Positions 50,647-62,094 are shown, numbered from the stretch's first letter. The stretch: 64,000 nucleotides of DNA from Desulfosarcina ovata subsp. ovata (GCF_009689005.1 NZ_AP021879.1:3844001-3908000); one strand, 5' to 3'. Numbers and translations: made by a program. The notes: a model not told the origin generated them from the letters alone.

Positions 50647-51051
50647 TTATGGCCGGTCGCTGAGAATACTTTCTATTTTTTCGGAGAGGTCGGCGATCTG
50701 GTAGGGTTTCTGGATGACCGATGACGGCGGCGTGTCGCCGAACTGGCTGATCACCTGATCCACTGCCAGCCCGCTGGCAATAATGACCGGTATTTCGGGC
50801 CTAAGTTCCCTCAGGCGGTTGAACGTGGCCTTACCGTCCATTACGGGCATGGTCAGGTCCAGCACGACACAGCCAATGGCTTCACCGTGCCTGGCGAATT
50901 CTTCCACGGCCTTTTCGCCGCTGAGTGCGGTAATTACATGATGGCCCAATCGCTGGAGAATGGCTTTGCCCACTTCCAGCACCATCTTCTCATCATCGAC
51001 CAGTAAAACCGTACGGCGCTTGGAAACATCGCCGTGGGCATCGTTATTCAT
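50647..51051 (-). CDS. Stand-alone response regulator (receiver domain only)
   Basis: A 134-residue single-domain receiver. Acidic pocket LLVDDEKMV, phospho-acceptor Asp in GCVVLDLTMPVMDGKATF, Thr/Ser region VIIASGLA and Lys in VIQKPYQIADL. There is no output domain, so it acts through a partner or in a phosphorelay. AAGGACAGTGTG precedes ATG 51051; the frame extends to 51096. No kinase is adjacent; orphan hybrid kinases elsewhere in the window are candidates. Confidence 0.9.
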   Translation of the reverse strand: MNNDAHGDVSKRRTVLLVDDEKMVLEVGKAILQRLGHHVITALSGEKAVEEFARHGEAIGCVVLDLTMPVMDGKATFNRLRELRPEIPVIIASGLAVDQVISQFGDTPPSSVIQKPYQIADLSEKIESILSDRP

Positions 51052-51216
51052 CACACTGTCCTTGTATTGATTTGGTGACCGATGGATTCTCCGCAACGGA
51101 TTGGAAAGGCCCAGCGCTTTTCAGCGACACCATCGTCAAATATCATAATAGTTTAAAAATTAAAGGATTTCAAATTTAAAATAATGATCTCACTATTATA
51201 AACCATAAGGTGCCGG

Positions 51217-51960
51217 CTATGTGAAAAAATTAAGATCGTAGAACACCGGCTTGCCTATCCGGATTCCATCCAGATCGATGTGGACATCATAGACCAGGAT
51301 CTCGACGCCGTTTTCGGCCGCCTCGCGCAGTTTCCGGCCGTAGTCGGGATCGATTCGGTCCTCAGGGGCGAAACGGTCGGCATCCATGCGTTGGACCAGA
51401 AAAAACATGGCGCAACGATATCCATCGGCAACCAGCCGCTGCAGTTCCATCAGATGTTTCTGCCCCCGGACGGTCACCGCATCGGGAAACGTGGCCAGGC
51501 CGTCGTTCACCAGCGTACAGTTCTTTACCTCCACATAACAGGGCCGGCGATCCGGCGACTCGAGGAAAATATCGATACGGGAGTTTTTGCCTGCTTTCAC
51601 CTCGCGCCGGACCGATGCATACCCGTCAAGTTCGGTGATCTGGCCGGCGGCAATGGCATGGGCGGTCAGGCGGTTGGGAATCTGGGTGTTGACGCCGACC
51701 AGGGAGGTTGGCATGTCGATCAGCTCCCAGGTGTACTTGAGTTTGCGCCGTGGGTTGTCGTGAAAAGAGAGGTAGACCCGGCGTCCGGGGTCGCAGCAGG
51801 CCTTCATGCTTCCCGAGTTGGGGCAGTGGGCGGTAACGATCCGCCCATCTTTCAGGCGAACATCGGCCAAAAATCGTTTGTAGCGTTTGATCAGTGTTCC
51901 TTCGATCAACGGCGGCCAGGCAATGGCGCCGCGCTCAATGGATGCTTCGGTGCCTGCCAC
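51217..51960 (-). CDS. sfsA: SfsA family DNA-binding/nuclease protein
   Basis: A 247-residue SfsA. Conserved elements: GTLIKRYKRFLADVRL, AHCPNSGSMKACC, NPRRKLKYTWELI, a nuclease-like core GKNSRIDIFLE...CYVEVKNCTLV, and FPDAVTVRGQKHLMEL. The start is GTG at 51960 because AAGGAG precedes it and it gives a near-normal length; the frame from 52005 would overlap the upstream gene. The family was first linked to sugar fermentation and binds DNA; a nuclease activity is proposed from the fold. It lies 19 bases after the YkgJ-type gene. Confidence 0.9.
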   Translation of the reverse strand: MAGTEASIERGAIAWPPLIEGTLIKRYKRFLADVRLKDGRIVTAHCPNSGSMKACCDPGRRVYLSFHDNPRRKLKYTWELIDMPTSLVGVNTQIPNRLTAHAIAAGQITELDGYASVRREVKAGKNSRIDIFLESPDRRPCYVEVKNCTLVNDGLATFPDAVTVRGQKHLMELQRLVADGYRCAMFFLVQRMDADRFAPEDRIDPDYGRKLREAAENGVEILVYDVHIDLDGIRIGKPVFYDLNFFT

Positions 51961-51979
51961 AGCACTCCTTTCCGTTGCT

Positions 51980-52414
51980 TCAGAAGATTTCTTGCGGCAT
52001 GCCATTGAAAAGAATGTTCAGGATATCGTCTTTGGAAAAGTAATCTCCGCTGCCGATCCCCGGACACGCTTTTTGGGTGGCCTTCCAATGGGTCTCGGAT
52101 CGCAGGTTGCGAAACCAGAAGGGAAAGGTGCGGCACTGGGTCGGGCGCACGGGGTAGACGCGACAGCCGTCCTCGAAAAAAAGACAGCGGCCGTCCTCTG
52201 TCTCATTGATCCGGTAGCCATCTTCCCAGGGCGTCAAATAGGTTTCGATCACCCGAGATACCGGCAGGCCCAGATACGCGGCAATCGCTGCGGTTTCCCT
52301 CGCATTGACGTGTACGATCCCCGGTGCCCCGGTGCAACACGTGCCGCACCGCCGGCAGGTGAAGCGAATGCCGGTATCGAAAAAATAGGGCCGTTGCGCC
52401 AGCCGATTCAACAT
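51980..52414 (-). CDS. YkgJ-family zinc/iron-chelating cysteine cluster protein
   Basis: A 144-residue protein with the YkgJ/CxxCxxCC pattern: FTCRRCGTCCTGAPG near residues 18-32, then CLFFEDGCRVYPVRPTQCRTFPFW, and a late Cys in KACPGIGSG. These eight or so cysteines probably bind a metal or Fe-S cluster. No reaction is established. It is the first gene of a two-gene minus-strand unit with sfsA. Confidence 0.9.
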   Translation of the reverse strand: MLNRLAQRPYFFDTGIRFTCRRCGTCCTGAPGIVHVNARETAAIAAYLGLPVSRVIETYLTPWEDGYRINETEDGRCLFFEDGCRVYPVRPTQCRTFPFWFRNLRSETHWKATQKACPGIGSGDYFSKDDILNILFNGMPQEIF

Positions 52415-52724
52415 TCACTCCCTGTTCCTTTAAGATCCGCCCGATAAATGAAGGGGCTTGCCTGCCGCGACTTTTACCAGAAGCCGCGCGGCAAAGTCAA
52501 ACCGGGTTGCCGCCATCCAGCTCTGACGCATGAATAAAAAGAATCAGGGGTTGGTCACGATTAGGGCCCCACTTTTCATCACCCGGCTAACGTCTTCACA
52601 CTTTTATGACCAAGATTTGCTCCTCAGACAATTGTCATGACATAATCTCAATTATGTCTGACCGTGGACTCCCATCTCTTCCAGGCTTGAGAGGCTGTTT
52701 CGCTTTGTTTTGGTACGGCTACTG
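52415..52724. other. Intergenic region at the insertion-element boundary, with inverted repeats
   Basis: This 310-base gap holds GACATAAT-CTCA-ATTATGTC (52639-52658, perfect 8-bp arms) and the palindrome GACAATTGTC (52627-52636). They lie 70-100 bases beyond the transposase stop and may mark the element end or a terminator. No gene is seen. Confidence 0.4.
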
Positions 52725-54251
52725 CTACACCAACCGAAGCTGAAAAGGGGCGGCCAGACGAATTTCCAGCCATTCATAATCCAACCAGGGGTTGGCTATG
52801 GTCTCGCGAATAAAGCGAATAAGGCCTCGCACGCCGGTATCTTTGACGACCTTGGCCAGCCGTTCCGAATAGCGAGCCAAAACGTTGAACATATGGCCCA
52901 GACGCATTAAATAGTGATATCCCTTCATGACATTCCAGTTATACGAAAAGCAGTGCTCATAGCGATATCCATGATGTTTTTCAACCAGGATACCGGTTTC
53001 GATGCCCCAGCGCGCGCGTGCGCCCAGATTGCACCGTTCGTGAAGATTAAACCGGTTCAACGGTTTGCTGGACAGCCACACGTGTCGGCTGCTTTTGTCC
53101 TCCAATTGCCCGGTTTGCGGGTTAACCTGTTGCCAGCGCTCTTGGCATTCGACGACGTGCAGGATTTGGCTTTTTTTATCGTTCGGACCAAACCGATAGT
53201 CGATACTGTTTACCCATTTGAACACCTGTTTTCTGTTGCCCCATCCCTGGCGGAAACGATTTTTTATCTCAAGTGCCGCAAGCGCTTCAAATTCACTCAT
53301 CACGCTGGGAAGGGATTTGTCTTTCAGGACGATCATGAACTGCCATTTATTTTTGCGGCAAACCTCTACCACGGGACCCTTGGCGTAAAGCCCATCGATT
53401 AACACCATGATTTTCAGCGCCGGAAAGGCCGACTTCAGGCGTTGGGCCAATCGGTAAAAGGCTTTAAGCTCGCAGTCCTGTTTATCATTGGCGGTGTCGC
53501 CTTCGGTGTAGCTTAACATTTCACTCATCAACGGAATAGTCATGCCATCGCGAAACGCCAGATTGGCCTCTAAAATATAGACATGGTATTGAAGGTGCTC
53601 CCCATCCGCTTGCGTAACGGTGCGCTGCAAACACTCCTCGGCCCAAATCCAGTCACGCTTAAATTTGCCGGTGCCATCGATCGCGATCGGATAGCACTCG
53701 TCAATCAAATAGCGCCGAAATTTCTTTTTCCGGATCAATTGCCGGATCAACTCAAGATGCAACTGTTCGATTTGATTGACGTCGATCACCGCCAGTAACC
53801 GTTTGAGCGTGTCATGATGGGGCAAACTTTCAAGCTCTGGGAAGAAAAACTGCAGATTCTGCCAAAACAGCGGCCGGGACATCTCCCGGTTGGCCTCGCG
53901 ACTAGAGCTCATCTGAAAAACAAACATCAGTATCCCATAGATCATCAGGGTCGACAGATTGTGCTTGATCTTTTTAGGATTTCTCGGGTCCTCGATTTTG
54001 GACAGTTGCTTAAGCAGCACAGGCATCTTGGCCCGAAAGATCCCTATTTTCTCGGCAACCGCCTCATTGCGGGCAGTGTACTCCTGCTCAATGCTTTCGT
54101 ATTTACACTTGCCGTTTGAAATCGTGGCATGTGATGGCGCCTTAAAGCCCTTGGCCTTTTCATCCTGACGCAATTTTTTCTGTGCATGTTTGCGCTGTTT
54201 GATTTGGGCTTTGATCTGCTCACGACTGGGTCTGCGGCTGGTTTTTTTCAT
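52725..54251 (-). CDS. DDE transposase
   Basis: A 508-residue transposase. A basic N-terminal region rich in Lys/Arg/Gln (about residues 1-45) precedes an IS4-like RNase H fold. Likely catalytic residues are Asp in PIAIDGTGKFK, Asp in VLIDGLYAKGPV and Glu in WGIETGILVEKHHGY. Other landmarks are SKIEDPRNPKKIKHNL and SEMLSYTEGDTANDKQDCE. I cannot assign an IS family with certainty. The frame is intact. The upstream DUF4338 gene is in the same transcript. Confidence 0.88.
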   Translation of the reverse strand: MKKTSRRPSREQIKAQIKQRKHAQKKLRQDEKAKGFKAPSHATISNGKCKYESIEQEYTARNEAVAEKIGIFRAKMPVLLKQLSKIEDPRNPKKIKHNLSTLMIYGILMFVFQMSSSREANREMSRPLFWQNLQFFFPELESLPHHDTLKRLLAVIDVNQIEQLHLELIRQLIRKKKFRRYLIDECYPIAIDGTGKFKRDWIWAEECLQRTVTQADGEHLQYHVYILEANLAFRDGMTIPLMSEMLSYTEGDTANDKQDCELKAFYRLAQRLKSAFPALKIMVLIDGLYAKGPVVEVCRKNKWQFMIVLKDKSLPSVMSEFEALAALEIKNRFRQGWGNRKQVFKWVNSIDYRFGPNDKKSQILHVVECQERWQQVNPQTGQLEDKSSRHVWLSSKPLNRFNLHERCNLGARARWGIETGILVEKHHGYRYEHCFSYNWNVMKGYHYLMRLGHMFNVLARYSERLAKVVKDTGVRGLIRFIRETIANPWLDYEWLEIRLAAPFQLRLV

Positions 54252-54254
54252 CCG

Positions 54255-55178
54255 TCAGCCCTCCCCTGAACATAACACTTGCCGAAAATTATCCGCCAGC
54301 GGATAAACAAAGATCTTTTTCGGACTGGTGGCGTAGCTTTGACCCTGTCGAATAAGCCCCATTCCGCGGGTCATGCCAAGATACCTAAAATTGGCCGCCC
54401 GGTAGCACGTCCCATCGAAATAGTGCGGATCGACAAAGGTTTCCAGCAAAACCGGCCGATAGCCCCAGCGCTCCTGCCAGTGCCGCCCCAACTCCCTGAT
54501 CGCCTTGCCCAATGCGCAGCTTGCCAAGTACCTGACCTTTACCCACGGAAAAATCAAATACCGCCCATTGTTGACAACAAATCCCAGGTTCCGCAGTCGC
54601 TCGTTGGTGCTCCAGCCGATCCATTGATCTCTCTTGATTAGCGCTTTGGCCGCTCCTGAAAACAGCATACACCCCAATAGCGTGCCTGCGCCTTCGACAA
54701 AATAGCGCAAATAACATCCAAATGGCTTCTTGTCCCCCAAGTAGTGGTAACGGCTCAGGTATTCATTAAAAAGCGCCTTATCTGCTTTGCCTTGTACGAC
54801 CCTGAGCCGGATCGGCCCGATATCCGAAAGCTTGCCCACGACTGGCTCTTGAGGCTGGATCCGATGGGATGCTATCGGCTGCTTGCCGCTTTTGCGGCCG
54901 CTATCGCGTTTAGCGGGCAATCGTATGCGCCCTTGCGCTTCCAAACGCTTGAGCAACTTCAGGCAGGCGTCCACTTTATTGCCGCCGGAAGCGGTGTGCC
55001 AGCCCAAATGCTCACATACCGTTTGGGCCAACTCCCACTGACTCAACCGCCAAAATGTCTCAACGGTTTCGCGAATTTGCGCAAGCTCCTCACTCTCAAT
55101 CTGCCGTCCACACTGGACTATCAAAGCGACCTCCTTTTCAAGTGTAGCGTCACGACTAGGATGCGTGCTTACAAACAT
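54255..55178 (-). CDS. DUF4338 protein (DruA-like)
   Basis: A 307-residue protein of the DUF4338 family, the family that includes DruA of the Druantia anti-phage system. Signature stretches: LFNEYLSRYHYLGDKKPFGCYL, CMLFSGAAKALIKRDQWIGWS, RLRNLGFVVNNGRYLIFPWV and LASCALGKAIRELGRHWQERWGY followed by ETFVDP and GTCYRAANF. None of the other Druantia genes (DruB-E, large helicase) is present. The immediate partner is a transposase, so here it more likely serves transposition than defence. Start at 55178 (a GATGCGTG region); GTG or later ATG starts are possible. Confidence 0.88.
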   Translation of the reverse strand: MFVSTHPSRDATLEKEVALIVQCGRQIESEELAQIRETVETFWRLSQWELAQTVCEHLGWHTASGGNKVDACLKLLKRLEAQGRIRLPAKRDSGRKSGKQPIASHRIQPQEPVVGKLSDIGPIRLRVVQGKADKALFNEYLSRYHYLGDKKPFGCYLRYFVEGAGTLLGCMLFSGAAKALIKRDQWIGWSTNERLRNLGFVVNNGRYLIFPWVKVRYLASCALGKAIRELGRHWQERWGYRPVLLETFVDPHYFDGTCYRAANFRYLGMTRGMGLIRQGQSYATSPKKIFVYPLADNFRQVLCSGEG

Positions 55179-55405
55179 CCTATGCTACCTCTACCAAAAG
55201 CCCGATCGCTTGTCTATAGCTATTTTGAGACAAACTTTTTTTGATGTCTGTCTATCTCGCTGGTATCAGTGGGTTTAAATAGTTATGCGTCAGTGCTGGC
55301 CGCCATCCGACAAATTTCCGGTGTCCACTGAAGTTGCGCACGAAAGGAGAATGCGATTGAATGCAGATTGGCTTCATCGGCCCGGTGCCAAACCGAAGCA
55401 TAAAA

Positions 55406-55438
55406 AAATGCGCCAGGCAATGCTCGCCCGGCGCATTT
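55406..55438 (-). terminator. Rho-independent terminator of the zraP-like gene
   Basis: AAATGCGCCAGGC (55406-55418) and GCCCGGCGCATTT (55426-55438) pair with one mismatch, followed on the minus strand by a T-run (AAAAAAA at 55402-55408 on the plus strand). It lies 22 bases beyond the zraP-like stop. Confidence 0.88.
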
Positions 55439-55459
55439 GGATCCAATCTGTTCTGGGTT

Positions 55460-55993
55460 TTATTGTTGGCAGTAACCAGGGCCATAGCCCATGCCGCTAC
55501 CGGGCCCCATGTTCGCGCCGTAGCCCATGCCACGTTGGTGGTACCCCCCGAACCGACCATGGTGGCCATTGCCGCGGCCATTTCCGAAAAATCCCCGGCC
55601 GGCATCAGGATTGATCTTGCGGATGGTCATGAAGTGAGCCAGACGTTTCTGGGCCAGGCCGGCGTTCAGTTTGGATACTTCCTCCTGCAATGCAGCGGCT
55701 CGTTTCTGGTCCGGGGTTTTCTTGGCGACTTCAGCGCGCAGTTCCAGCCGTTTGGCATAAAGATCCTGGCGCAGATTTTTGGTTGCATTGAAATAAGCCT
55801 GTCGCTCGTTATCCAGTTGCTCACGCTGTTCATCGGTCAGGTTGGCGTTGGGGCAGTTATATCCCCATCCGCTGCCCCGGTAGTCGCCGCTACGGGATCC
55901 CATGCCTTTGCCGGCAAAGGCGGTGCTTCCCATTGCAATAAAAGCCACGGTCATGACGCTGACAGCAATTGTACGAATCTTTCTGGTTTTCAT
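55460..55993 (-). CDS. zraP: ZraP-like periplasmic zinc-binding chaperone (Spy/CpxP superfamily)
   Basis: A 177-residue secreted protein. The signal peptide is about residues 1-27 (MKTRKIRTIAVSVMTVAFIA, cleavage after AFA). The mature protein has an NLTDEQREQLDNERQAYF helix and an LRQDLYAKRLELRAEVAKK helix of the LTxxQ superfamily. Its tail is Gly/His/Tyr-rich (GNGHHGRFGGYHQRG) with a final Cys (GYCQQ), suited to Zn binding. AAAGGACTG precedes ATG 55993. In E. coli ZraP is an octameric Zn-dependent periplasmic chaperone that also tunes ZraS. A sigma54 promoter lies at 56073-56088. The sensor and regulator are encoded divergently. Confidence 0.9.
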   Translation of the reverse strand: MKTRKIRTIAVSVMTVAFIAMGSTAFAGKGMGSRSGDYRGSGWGYNCPNANLTDEQREQLDNERQAYFNATKNLRQDLYAKRLELRAEVAKKTPDQKRAAALQEEVSKLNAGLAQKRLAHFMTIRKINPDAGRGFFGNGRGNGHHGRFGGYHQRGMGYGANMGPGSGMGYGPGYCQQ

Positions 55994-56072
55994 GATACAG
56001 TCCTTTCTTTGTGTAATGACATCGTTCTGGATTGATTGGCCCACATGTTGTTTCGCTTTGCCAATCCCTTTG

Positions 56073-56088
56073 AGCAAAGCAGATGCCA
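56073..56088 (-). promoter_or_regulatory. Sigma54 (-24/-12) promoter of zraP
   Basis: Read on the minus strand this is TGGCAT-CTGCT-TTGCT, matching TGGCAY-N5-TTGCW with exact spacing. It lies about 80 bases upstream of the zraP-like ATG. A sigma54 activator of the NtrC/ZraR type is encoded 2 kb away, in the divergent zraSR pair. Confidence 0.78.
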
Positions 56089-56288
56089 AATGCGGTTGCC
56101 TTTGTTTGAAAAACAGCGTAACCTGCTAAATCTATATACTAAAAAAGTATTCGAGGTTTTTCTATACCCCGATCGGGCATTGGATCGCCTGGAACCGCTT
56201 GGTTAGAAACGGACCAGGTTAAAAGGGCCGACCGGGTAAAAACGTACCAGATGGTTTTGCCTGGATTTTCCGATACCGGCAATGCGGC

Positions 56289-58090
56289 ATGCTGATTGGC
56301 TGTTTTATGAAATTCGGTAAGCTGGCAACCTTCTTGTATTCCACATTGAGGATGAGCAAAAACAACAAAAATAGGGTTCTTTTGTCCGGTTTTTCACCGT
56401 GGATCATTCTGGGGGCCGTGGCGGTTCTGCTGCCCATCGTGGCCATGATGACCATGGAGAACATCAACCGCCAGAAGCAGCAGAGTATCCGTCTGATGAC
56501 CGGAAAGGGGGCGGCGCTGATCCGCTCTTTCGAGGCCGGAACCCGGATGGGCATGCGCGGCGGGCACGGCAGTGGTTTTCAGCTCCAGCGCCTGCTGGTG
56601 GAAACGGCGGCCCAGGAGGATATCGACCATCTTGTGGTGGTCCGGCTTGACGGAACGGTGGTGGCCCACAGCCAGGGCGATCAGGTGGGATCGCGCTACG
56701 GAACCGAGTTGGACCTGGATTCCATTTTTGCGTCCGCTGAGCTGGGTTGGCGCCGGCAGGTTAACGAATCGGGCGAAACCGTTTTTGAAATCTACGAAAA
56801 ATTTGCCCCCCTGGCCAGAAGGCCGATGCGACCCATGCACAAATATATGATGAATATGGCGAGACGGTCCGGTGACGGGATGCAGGCCCCCCCCATGGTG
56901 ATTTTCGTGGGTTTTCATGCCGATGATTTGGATGCGGCTCGCGCGGCTGATATTCGGCACACCATTGTGATGGCCGTTGTGCTGCTGCTGGTGGGGTGTG
57001 CCGGCGTGCTGCTGCTTTTTCTGGCCCAGAACTATCGCGCCACCCGTACCTCCCTGGCTCAGGTTCAGGTATTTTCCGACAGTCTGGTTTCCCGGATTCC
57101 CATTGGTCTGATGGCCGTGGACCGGGAGGGTCGGATCACCACCCTCAATCCGGTGGCCGAATCGATCCTGGGGATGAAGGCGGACGAGGCCATCGGTCGC
57201 CAAGCCAATGCTGCCGTGCCCCAGGCACTGACCGCGATTTTGGACAGTCCCGCCGACATGGTGGAAGAGGAACTGCTCTGCCCGGTCGACGGTGACCGGC
57301 GCATTCCCATGGATGTGAGTGCGGCCGCCCTGAACGATGAAAACGGCGATCGCTTTGGCCAGGTGATCCTCTTCAAGGATCTGACGGAGATTCGGGCCCT
57401 GCAGCAGGAACTGGAAAAGAACCGCCGGTTGATCATGGTGGGACGCCTGGCTGCGGGCGTGGCCCACGAAATTCGCAACCCCTTGAGTTCAATCAAGGGG
57501 TTTGCCACCTATTTCAAGGAAAAGTACCGGGACAGTGACCGGGATCAGGAGATTGCCGGAATCATGATCCAGGAGGTCGACCGCCTTAACCGGGTGGTGG
57601 GCCAACTGCTGGAATTTTCCCGGCCCATCAAGCTGCACTTCCAGCACGTTCGCCTGGACGATTTTTTCAGGGACAGCTTCAGATTGGTCGAACGGCAATA
57701 CCAGGCTGCCGGTGTGGAAATGACCCTGGCACTCTCCGATGACAATCTTACCGCTGTCATGGATGCCGACAAGATGGGCCAGGTCCTGCTCAACCTTTAC
57801 CTCAATGCCCTGGACGCCATGGTCGCCGGCGGGCATCTGAGCGTGACGGTTTCCGGCCATGCCGACGGCGGCACGTGCATTCAGGTTCACGATAGCGGCG
57901 GCGGTATCGATCCCAAGGATCAGCCCCACATTTTCGAGCCCTACTTTTCAACGAAAAAGAGCGGTACCGGGCTGGGACTGGCCATTGTCCACAACATCAT
58001 CAAGGCCCACCGGGGAGATATCCTGGTGGACTGCCCGCCAGCCGGCGGAACGACGGTCGAGATCACCCTGCCGGCGGCAAAGGAGGCCTG

Positions 58091-58091
<1 letters not shown>
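56289..58091 (+). CDS. zraS: ZraS-like membrane sensor histidine kinase
   Basis: A sensor kinase of up to 600 residues. TM helix 1 is about residues 36-56 and TM2 about 222-245; the periplasmic domain between them includes a Met/Gly/His stretch (GMRGGHGSG) and PMRPMHKYMMNMARR, which may bind metal. A PAS domain follows (about 265-370), then HisKA with phospho-acceptor His in AAGVAHEIRNPLSS (about residue 392) and HATPase_c with DSGGGI and GTGLGLAI boxes. It overlaps the regulator gene (ATGA-type). The start is uncertain: 56289, 56307 and 56352 are all in frame, none with a strong ribosome site. Confidence 0.9.
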
Positions 58092-59458
<1,367 letters not shown>

Positions 59459-59632
59459 ATTCTACTTGCCTTTAGATGATGCTTGATTGCTTCTGGAAAA
59501 ATTAAAGTCACTTCCTCGCTTGCCGATATAGATCCCATCAGTCGGTGTGACATGTTCCGATTGTCAGATGGATTGATTCACTGGTGGACCGGCCGCCGGT
59601 GACTGGAAACGACCTGCCATGATCTGCGCAGC

Positions 59633-61747
59633 ATGGCTTTGCTGATGTCATCAAGAAACGGAACGCTTCGGATGCCTAGTGCAGCAACCATTCTTGAACT
59701 GGTCAAGAAAAACAAACGTCTGGAAGAGGAAAACAAACGTTTCCGAGCAGCCAGGGGATCCAATCGCGGGAGTGAAGAGCGGTTTCGGCTGATTTCCGAA
59801 ACCATCCACTTTGGCGTGTTCGAACTCGACCAAGAAGGCAGTTGCCTTTATGCCAATACCAGTTACCAGAAAATTTTCGGGCTCAGCCTGGCGGAGAGCC
59901 TGACCCGGGACTGGCGGGAACTGCTGCACGACGGTGACCGTGGGGCGGTTTTTGCAAACTGGGCGGCAGCACTTGAAAAGATGGCCACCTTTTCTATGGA
60001 TTGCCGCATCATCCGTCCCGACGGTACCCACCGATGGGTACATGTGCATTCGGAGCCGGTTTTCTCCGATGAGGGCGGTCGTTATACCGGTACGGTGGAG
60101 GATATCACCGACCGCAAACAGGCAGAGGAGGAACTGAAGAAGGCCAAAGAGACCGCCGAAAGTGCCAACATGGCCAAGAGTCAGTTCCTGGCCAACATGA
60201 GCCACGAGATTCGTACCCCCATGAACGGGGTCATCGGTTTTACCGACCTGCTCCTCGACACCGGACTCAGCGATGTGCAACTGGACTATACCCAAACCAT
60301 CAAACGCAGTGGTATCGCCCTCTTGTCGCTGATCAACGACATCCTCGATTTTTCCAAAATCGAGTCCGGGGAACTGGATTTTGAATCGATCGAATTCGAT
60401 CCCGAACTGCTGGCTTACGACGTTTGCGACCTGGTCCGTCCCAAGATCGGTACCCTTCCCGTGGAATTGCTCTGCCGGATTGACGACAACATGCCGGCCA
60501 TGGTTCAGGGGGACCCCTTAAGGTTTCGCCAGGTGGTCACCAACCTGTTGGGCAATGCGCCCAAGTTTACCGAGTCCGGTGAAATCGAACTGGCCCTCCT
60601 GGTGGATGAAGAGACTGACGACCAGGTCAAGCTGCACGCCATTATCCGGGATACGGGGATCGGCATCCCCGAAGACAAACTGACGGCGATCTTCGAACCC
60701 TTTCAGCAAGCCGACGGTTCCACCACCCGCAAGTACGGCGGAACCGGTTTGGGGCTGTCCATCTGCAAGCAGATTTCCAACCTGATGGGGGGCGACGTCT
60801 GGGTGGAAAGCCGGATCAGCGAGGGCAGCATCTTTCATTTTACCGCCTGGCTGGGAAAGTGCGCGGAAAAACAGGCTTCGCCGACGATGGTTCCGGTATC
60901 TCTCAAGGACGTTCGTGTTCTGGTGGCGGATGACAATGTCGCCAATGCGAAGATCCTCAAACAGGTGCTCGATGCCTCCGGTATGCAGACCACGCTGGTT
61001 TACCGGGGCGAGGATGTGCTGGCGACCCTGGAGGACGGCTTTGCCCGAGGCGTGCCCTTTGCGCTGTGCATTTCAGATATCCGTATGCCGGATATGGACG
61101 GGTTTGCCGTGGCCAGACAGATCCGGTCATCGTCGGCATCTTTTTCCAAAATTGCCCTGATCGCCCTTTCCGGTGCGCTGGAGCGTGATGCCCAGCGGTG
61201 CGAGAAGGCCGGTTTCAACGGGTTTCTGAGCAAACCGGCCCGCCGTGAAAAACTGCTTCAGATGATCGGCCGTGTGCTCTGCGACTACAGTCCGGATAAC
61301 GATTGCCAGCCTGAGCCACATGAGAAGATCCATACCCAGTATTCGGTCCGCGAGGACCTCAAACATTCCATTCGGATTCTGATGGCCGAAGACAATCCCG
61401 TTAACCAGAAGCTGGCCATGCTGATGCTGGGCAAGGCCGGCTACAAGGTCGAAGTGGCCAGCAACGGGATCGAAGCCGTAGAAAAATATACGGCTACGCC
61501 GGACGCCTTCGATCTCATCTTCATGGATGTCCAGATGCCGGAAATGGACGGCAAGGCGGCTACCCAGGTGATCCGCCAGAAAGGGTTCGATCAGGTTCCG
61601 ATCATTGCCATGACCGCCCATGCCATGAAGGGAGACCGCGAGATGTGTCTGGACGCAGGGATGAACGATTACATCACCAAACCCATCAAACGGGAAGCCG
61701 TGTTTGCGATTATCGAAAAGAACGTACTAAATAAGGAGAGAATATGA
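59633..61747 (+). CDS. PAS hybrid histidine kinase with two receiver domains
   Basis: A soluble hybrid kinase of about 704 residues. An N-terminal coiled coil ([13 protein letters not shown]) is followed by PAS/PAC (about 50-165), HisKA with His in [17 protein letters not shown] (about 192), HATPase_c (about 290-410) and two receiver domains (Asp in [12 protein letters not shown] and in [13 protein letters not shown]). The N-box reads [13 protein letters not shown], with Pro where most kinases have a small or polar residue. No TM helix is present. The start is uncertain (59633 or 59672). It overlaps an HPt gene by 4 bases, so a His-Asp-His relay is expected. Confidence 0.9.
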   Translation: MALLMSSRNGTLRMPSAATILELVKKNKRLEEENKRFRAARGSNRGSEERFRLISETIHFGVFELDQEGSCLYANTSYQKIFGLSLAESLTRDWRELLHDGDRGAVFANWAAALEKMATFSMDCRIIRPDGTHRWVHVHSEPVFSDEGGRYTGTVEDITDRKQAEEELKKAKETAESANMAKSQFLANMSHEIRTPMNGVIGFTDLLLDTGLSDVQLDYTQTIKRSGIALLSLINDILDFSKIESGELDFESIEFDPELLAYDVCDLVRPKIGTLPVELLCRIDDNMPAMVQGDPLRFRQVVTNLLGNAPKFTESGEIELALLVDEETDDQVKLHAIIRDTGIGIPEDKLTAIFEPFQQADGSTTRKYGGTGLGLSICKQISNLMGGDVWVESRISEGSIFHFTAWLGKCAEKQASPTMVPVSLKDVRVLVADDNVANAKILKQVLDASGMQTTLVYRGEDVLATLEDGFARGVPFALCISDIRMPDMDGFAVARQIRSSSASFSKIALIALSGALERDAQRCEKAGFNGFLSKPARREKLLQMIGRVLCDYSPDNDCQPEPHEKIHTQYSVREDLKHSIRILMAEDNPVNQKLAMLMLGKAGYKVEVASNGIEAVEKYTATPDAFDLIFMDVQMPEMDGKAATQVIRQKGFDQVPIIAMTAHAMKGDREMCLDAGMNDYITKPIKREAVFAIIEKNVLNKERI

Positions 61748-62067
61748 ATTTAGATATAAAGGCGCTGGCAGACGATATCGGTCTGGACGAGGCGGATTAC
61801 CGCGAGTTGGTGGAACTGTTCATGCAGACCGGTATGGCGGATTACAACCAGCTCAAGGCGGCACTGGACGAGGGGGACGCCGGGCAGGTGGCCCGCAGTG
61901 CGCATACGATCAGCGGTGCCTCCGGTAACCTGGGGCTCATGCAGGTCCACGAAGTGGCCAAACGGGTTGAACAGGCCGCCAACGAAAACCAGATGGCGGA
62001 TCTTCCCGCTGACGTGGCGACCCTTCGAGGATTCTTTGACGATATTGCCCGGATCGTTGCGGTGTGA
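61744..62067 (+). CDS. HPt phosphotransfer protein
   Basis: A 107-residue helical HPt domain. The phospho-acceptor His lies in RSAHTISGASGNLG (about residue 58), followed by the usual Leu/Glu-rich helix (EVAKRVEQAANENQ). It is translationally coupled to the hybrid kinase (ATGA overlap) and preceded by AAGGAGAG. It should accept phosphate from that kinase's receiver and pass it to a distant regulator; no output regulator is adjacent. Confidence 0.92.
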   Translation: MNLDIKALADDIGLDEADYRELVELFMQTGMADYNQLKAALDEGDAGQVARSAHTISGASGNLGLMQVHEVAKRVEQAANENQMADLPADVATLRGFFDDIARIVAV

Positions 62068-62094
62068 CCTTTCCCCCTACCTCAACGCAGCGCC

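Larger units (their letters stand above)
52725..55178 (-). mobile_element. Insertion element with DDE transposase and DUF4338 (DruA-like) gene
   Basis: Two minus-strand genes separated by 3 bases form a probable two-gene insertion element. The outer limits are not resolved: I looked for terminal inverted repeats between about 52600-52724 and 55179-55300 and found no convincing pair, nor a target duplication. The element separates the YkgJ/SfsA genes from the zinc-stress module. Confidence 0.75.

Noticed and set aside
54255-55178. Complete Druantia defence system
   Set aside because: Only the DUF4338 (DruA-like) protein is present, and its neighbour is a transposase; the helicase and other Druantia genes are absent.
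52600-55300. Terminal inverted repeats of the insertion element
   Set aside because: I compared both flanks in inverted orientation; only short chance matches (for example CAGACA) were found, so the ends are left undefined.
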